NCBI RefSeq assembly: GCF_016086655.4
Contig: NC_052142.2
Location: 5,894,422 to 5,958,421, forward strand
Origin: Lepeophtheirus salmonis
Taxonomy: Eukaryota; Arthropoda; Copepoda; Siphonostomatoida; Caligidae
Direction of reading: 5' to 3'
DNA: 64,000 nucleotides
The position numbers were made by a program, and so were the translations under genes. Below are positions 60,121-64,000 of this stretch, piece after piece. Numbering within the stretch: the first letter of the stretch is position 1; every line of letters starts with the position of its first letter. The notes beneath the pieces are model-generated. The model was given only the letters and a program-made list of their open reading frames with translations. It did no database searches and was not told the DNA's origin.

Positions 60121-60124
60121 ATGT

Positions 60125-60540
60125 CTAATAATAATTAATAACAGAACAGTAAATAGCACTTCTTCAATTCGAACAGTTTTCGTCTTTGTTTATTTTTCTA
60201 GTTAGATTCAATATATATCGTATTTTGTTCCTTGTTCGAACTCATTACTGAGTGAGATTTGGGTATTATGTATCGTAATTTTGGGGCATAATCCGATCGT
60301 TATTCGAACAGAAAACAGCCATTTCATGTTTTTACAATAATAAATATTACATATTTTTATTAAAAATTCAAAGGGAACATCAATTTAAACTAAAAATAAA
60401 CAAGAACGGCATAAACCTAATATATTTATATTAAGACGAAATATTGTTGAGGCAAAATTGATTTTAAGGCCAAATGGTTTAAGATAAAATGTCATGAAGC
60501 CAGATAGTTTTAGCTAACAATATTATCGGTCACCTCTAAT
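60125..60540 (-). repeat. Dispersed repeat B, inverted copy
   Basis: Reverse-complement partner of 54720-55130: TAATTAATAACAGAACAGTA, then AGCACTTCTTC, GAAAACAGCCATTTCATG, AATATTACATATTTTTATTA and, last, GGCAAAATTG and AAATGTCATGAAG. Spacing between blocks is similar in the two copies. Confidence 0.6.
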
Positions 60541-60544
60541 ACAT

Positions 60545-63500
60545 AGTTATTTATAACTATTCTAATCCAATTTTGGTTAAATCATAACACTCACTCAACA
60601 ATATTCATATGAAAATATAATTAATAAGGCTTTATGTCATTTCCACAATATTACAAAATTTTGTCAAGTAGTTAATAGTTTCTCAGAATTTTCTCAAAAA
60701 TAACATAAACTAATCAAACAACCGATCATTTTTATTAGTGGGTAAATAGGACGGGAAGTTAATGTTGAGGGAATCTTGTAACCGATACAAAGAAGGTATT
60801 GAATCTGAAGTTAACATAAATGTCATTGCACTTGTGATTAGTGTTCAAATTTAAAAAAATGTATATATATATATGTAGAAGATTTCTATAAATCGAAGTA
60901 AGGAAATGTTTTTGAAGATCTTGACGTTGCGTATGTAATGGATAATAATTAATATAAACTAGCAACAATCAATTAGGAGTGAAAAAGTATCTGCAATTAG
61001 CCCTTATAATTTCTGTATAAAAAGATCTTGAGTTTCAATGAAGCTCTGTGTGTTCACTTTCCTCACAGCTTTGAGCTGCTTTCATTCATTGGACTGTCAT
61101 GCAAGAACACCATGTCGTTTTTATTCATTCATACAGGCTTAAACAATCTAAAAATAGGAAAGACAAAAACAGAAAAGTAATTTGAAAGGAAGCACACATC
61201 ATGGATATTATGGACCTACACATATTATGAACGAATCCCAACTACTCAAGGTAGGGAAGATTCTCCATTCTTCCAAGTAGAAGTAGAATGAATCAATGTT
61301 TACATTATTTCGATTGTGGTTCCAAGTTGTTATTACTTATTTCAATATAACCATATAATGACAGAATTTTTTAGAAAAGGTTCGAATAACTCTTCACTTA
61401 TTACCCGAACAATACTAAGAAATTCAAAAAAGTATAAGTAATGTACGAGTTGCATCTTAATTTCTTCATATGAAGTATCCTTCATTTTTTCTATTCTCTT
61501 CCTCCTTCATTTTACTTAAAAAAAAATTGACTAGTTGCGTTTAGTATACACAAATATCGGTCAGAGAAAACCCTTTAACAAAAAAAAAAAAAAAAAAAAA
61601 GGAGAGGCGCAAATTTTTTTTCATCTACCAGTGAACAACAACCAATTTTCGTCCAATATAGTAAATTGATTTATCTATTCTATTTTCAGCTGTGTGAAAA
61701 AATATAATTATCCCTTGATTTATCGTTTTTCCTTTGTGAGAAAGATGGTCAATATAAAAACCTCTTGGAGCAAATCTGAACGTGAAATGTTCTGGTTTCT
61801 TTCATTCATATGATATTTTTGGCATTATTGTAAAATGTATTTTTTATGTTCATTCGGTCATCAAAAAAGAGACATTCAATTGGCTGATTTGGATTCAATT
61901 TTCTTTCATATATTAAGAAATTTCACAATAGTATTCTACTTTTTTGTCTGGTATAACAACTTTCAAATCAGTTAAAATGTTTTGTTGCAACAACAGGGGC
62001 AGCTTGTATGAAAACGTCAAATCTAATTAATTATTGAATTAATATTGAATGTTTTATTCAGTCTGCGTACTTACTTAAATTTTCACTGAATTTGACTATT
62101 TCAGAAAATATTCAAAAACGTACCTGTTTAAAAAATCAATTTTTCTCCGTTCCAATATTGGAAATTAGAATTTGCTTTACTTGCCTTGCAATGATACTTC
62201 CTTCTATTCTATAAGGATAATCTAAAATCGTTATTGGCATTGATTGGCCTAATTACCGTTTTTATTTATTCAAACATTCCTACTGCATGTCGGATATGAC
62301 GGAAGAATGTCGTTCCTTTCCATATACTGTTAAAATGAATGAATTATCAATAACAACGATTTAAATACAGACGTCACCGTTAAATGGATCATAAGCTATA
62401 GTACTTGTAAGAATTGAAAGAACAGTTTTTGTGATCCAAAAAGATAGTTATGTATATTAGGTTTTTTTTTTGTTTCTTTGGCATTAACTAACAAGTTACA
62501 ATTCCTTCGCTCTAAAATTCATTATTGAATTAAAACATTGGTTATTATTTTTTTTAAATTATAATTTGCCTCATAATATTTACATTTTAGTATTTTTAAT
62601 AAAAGTATTCAAAAATTATACCATATCGACCATATAAGGAATATTCAATTATTGCATTCCTTATCTCAAATACTGTAAATCCTCCATTTAAAAAAAATAA
62701 TCTGATTTTTGGTTGCAACTTGTACAATTTTCTAACACAAGTAACAACATGTACAAAATCGCAACTTGTACATAACATATTTATAAATATAAAATAAAGC
62801 TATTTTTATAAGTAATTATATTACAGTGTTGATATTTTTTGACTAAGCTCCAGCCCCCCGCCAATGATAAAATTTAGCATCGTTTTGGTAAGAAATGAGC
62901 CTCTTGGAAATCAACGAGGAAAGTTACAAAATCTATTATTTCCCCGATTGATTTATCAATGACATCTTAAATGGAACATAGAATATTATCTACTCGTTTT
63001 GGAAAGTTTTTAATAGGTCTGTTATATAGAGAAATAAATACAAAGAGGAGACAAAATGCGTATATAAGAAAACAAAGATACCACAAAAAAAAAAGTGTAT
63101 AATATGACGTAACATTTGTTTCTTTTTCTTACATTAACAATTGTCAATTTTAACTAGATAAATAATTATCAACTGTTATTGATTCTGATGGTGTAATAAA
63201 AGTTAACCAATCAACTTCTATTCTTTAGCTGACGTTGAAATAATAATACACCAGAGATAAAATATTATATTTTAAAAGTTTGACATGCGAGTTTAGTTCG
63301 TTCCTTGATGGAGCTTGCTAGTCAAAGAAATGTATCCTTAAAGAAATGACTATAGAAAATGAAGCTTGAATTGGCTCTCGTCTTCCGTCACCAGCTCTCG
63401 GCCACCTCGTATCTTAATAAAAATTCTTATGTTGTGGCACTCGTATCTCAAGATATTACAGTATCTTTGTGTCTATTCTTGTACATAGCTGATGTGCTTA

Positions 63501-63740
63501 GGCACAGACTGAAGATTTTAATCTACAACAACCTTAAGATACCGAACTGTCAATCAAAATCCCTTTGTCGTCTCTATGTACTTCTTTCCGTATGGTTTGA
63601 TACAAATAATTCATGTAAGAATTTGATATTGAGTATTAAGTAATGCCATTTACCTATAGTTTGATATATCAGGTTTATCTTTCCAATAATTCATAATTGT
63701 AGATATGCTATCAGTTAATGTTTCATAAATGTATTTTTGT
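60545..63740. other. Gene-poor AT-rich stretch
   Basis: No supported gene. A 20-base A tract lies at 61580-61600. A TATA-like box at 61016-61024 precedes a short open frame with a secretion-signal-like start (61038-61142; see findings). The open frame at 63359-63643 has no recognisable family. Confidence 0.4.
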
Positions 63741-63742
63741 AG

Positions 63743-64000
63743 CAAGGTTAGACCATCATGTAATTGGGCTTACTAGACTTTTCAATCTGATGTATTGTAC
63801 CGACTGCTGGGCAAGATATGCAGATTTTGACAAACTCTTAACCACTTATAGTCTATGACGTCACTATTGCTATAATTTTCAATTTGATATATAGTACCGA
63901 CTGCTGGGGAAGAAAACTGATTTTGAAAAAACACGCAACCACTCATCTACAATTACGTCAATAATAAAAGTGTGGTGGAAGTCAAATATCATTCGTATAC
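63743..64000 (+). mobile_element. MITE family, second copy, cut by the window end
   Basis: CAAGGTTAGACCATCATGTA matches positions 5938 onward of the 189-bp MITE, and the similarity continues through GTACCGACTGCT and GTGGAAGTCAAAYAT to the end of the window. The outer TIR half seen at 5921 is absent on the left. Internally the TTTTCAAT-TGAT-TA-GTACCGACTG block is present twice, about 97 bp apart, so this copy carries a tandem duplication the first lacks. Confidence 0.75.

Noticed and set aside
63359..63643. 94-codon plus-strand open frame near the window end
   Set aside because: It begins reasonably but has no recognised domain and no supporting signals.

Overview
This is AT-rich animal nuclear DNA holding two clear intron-containing protein genes and many decayed transposable elements. 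The short introns (51-242 bp), invertebrate-like genes and the mix of P-element-like, piggyBac, hAT, Tc1/mariner, Ty3/gypsy and BEL/Pao relics suggest an arthropod. A copepod, possibly a sea louse, is my best guess. That is inference from style, not a database result.

Layout. 0.35-2.7 kb: a broken P-element/THAP9-like transposase (minus). 4.1-6.3 kb: two direct copies of a dispersed repeat with a deleted piggyBac relic between them; the second copy carries a 30-bp minisatellite and a 189-bp MITE. 7.1-8.7 kb: two nearly identical 119-bp segments either side of a 905-bp hAT relic. 9.1-11.0 kb: copy 1 of a hAT-like family, here called hAT-A. 11.7-15.0 kb: a Ty3/gypsy element (minus) with recognisable LTRs, polypurine tract and primer-binding-site region. 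15.0-19.1 kb: hAT-A copy 2 and fragments of hAT, gypsy and two mariner elements. 20.3-22.6 kb: a THAP relic and hAT-A copy 3.

The genes lie head to tail on the plus strand. At 24.6-25.6 kb is a two-exon transcription factor with two C2H2 zinc fingers and a PAR/NFIL3-like bZIP domain. At 27.0-31.0 kb is an eight-exon BET protein (BRD2/3/4, fly fs(1)h) of 1120 residues: two bromodomains, a NET domain, a serine/acidic region and a C-terminal motif like the P-TEFb-binding end of BRD4. Both are chromatin or transcription proteins, but nothing in the sequence links them functionally.

32.9-34.9 kb holds a deleted mariner and hAT-A copy 4. 35.0-39.6 kb is gene-poor. 39.6-44.3 kb has hAT-A copy 5, a diverged hAT, a retroelement fragment and a second hAT lineage. 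47.5-51.5 kb has two oppositely oriented BEL/Pao relics. 51.7-59.1 kb has mariner fragments, another hAT relic, a dispersed repeat, a 34-bp minisatellite and a deleted repeat-associated gene. From 59.1 kb on it is mostly AT-rich DNA, ending in a second copy of the MITE family cut by the window edge.

I see no new multi-gene system. The most notable items are the zinc-finger/bZIP combination, the MITE with its inferred empty site, the hAT-A family with target duplications, the conserved 119-bp duplication, and the repeated finding of elements that kept both ends but lost their middles.
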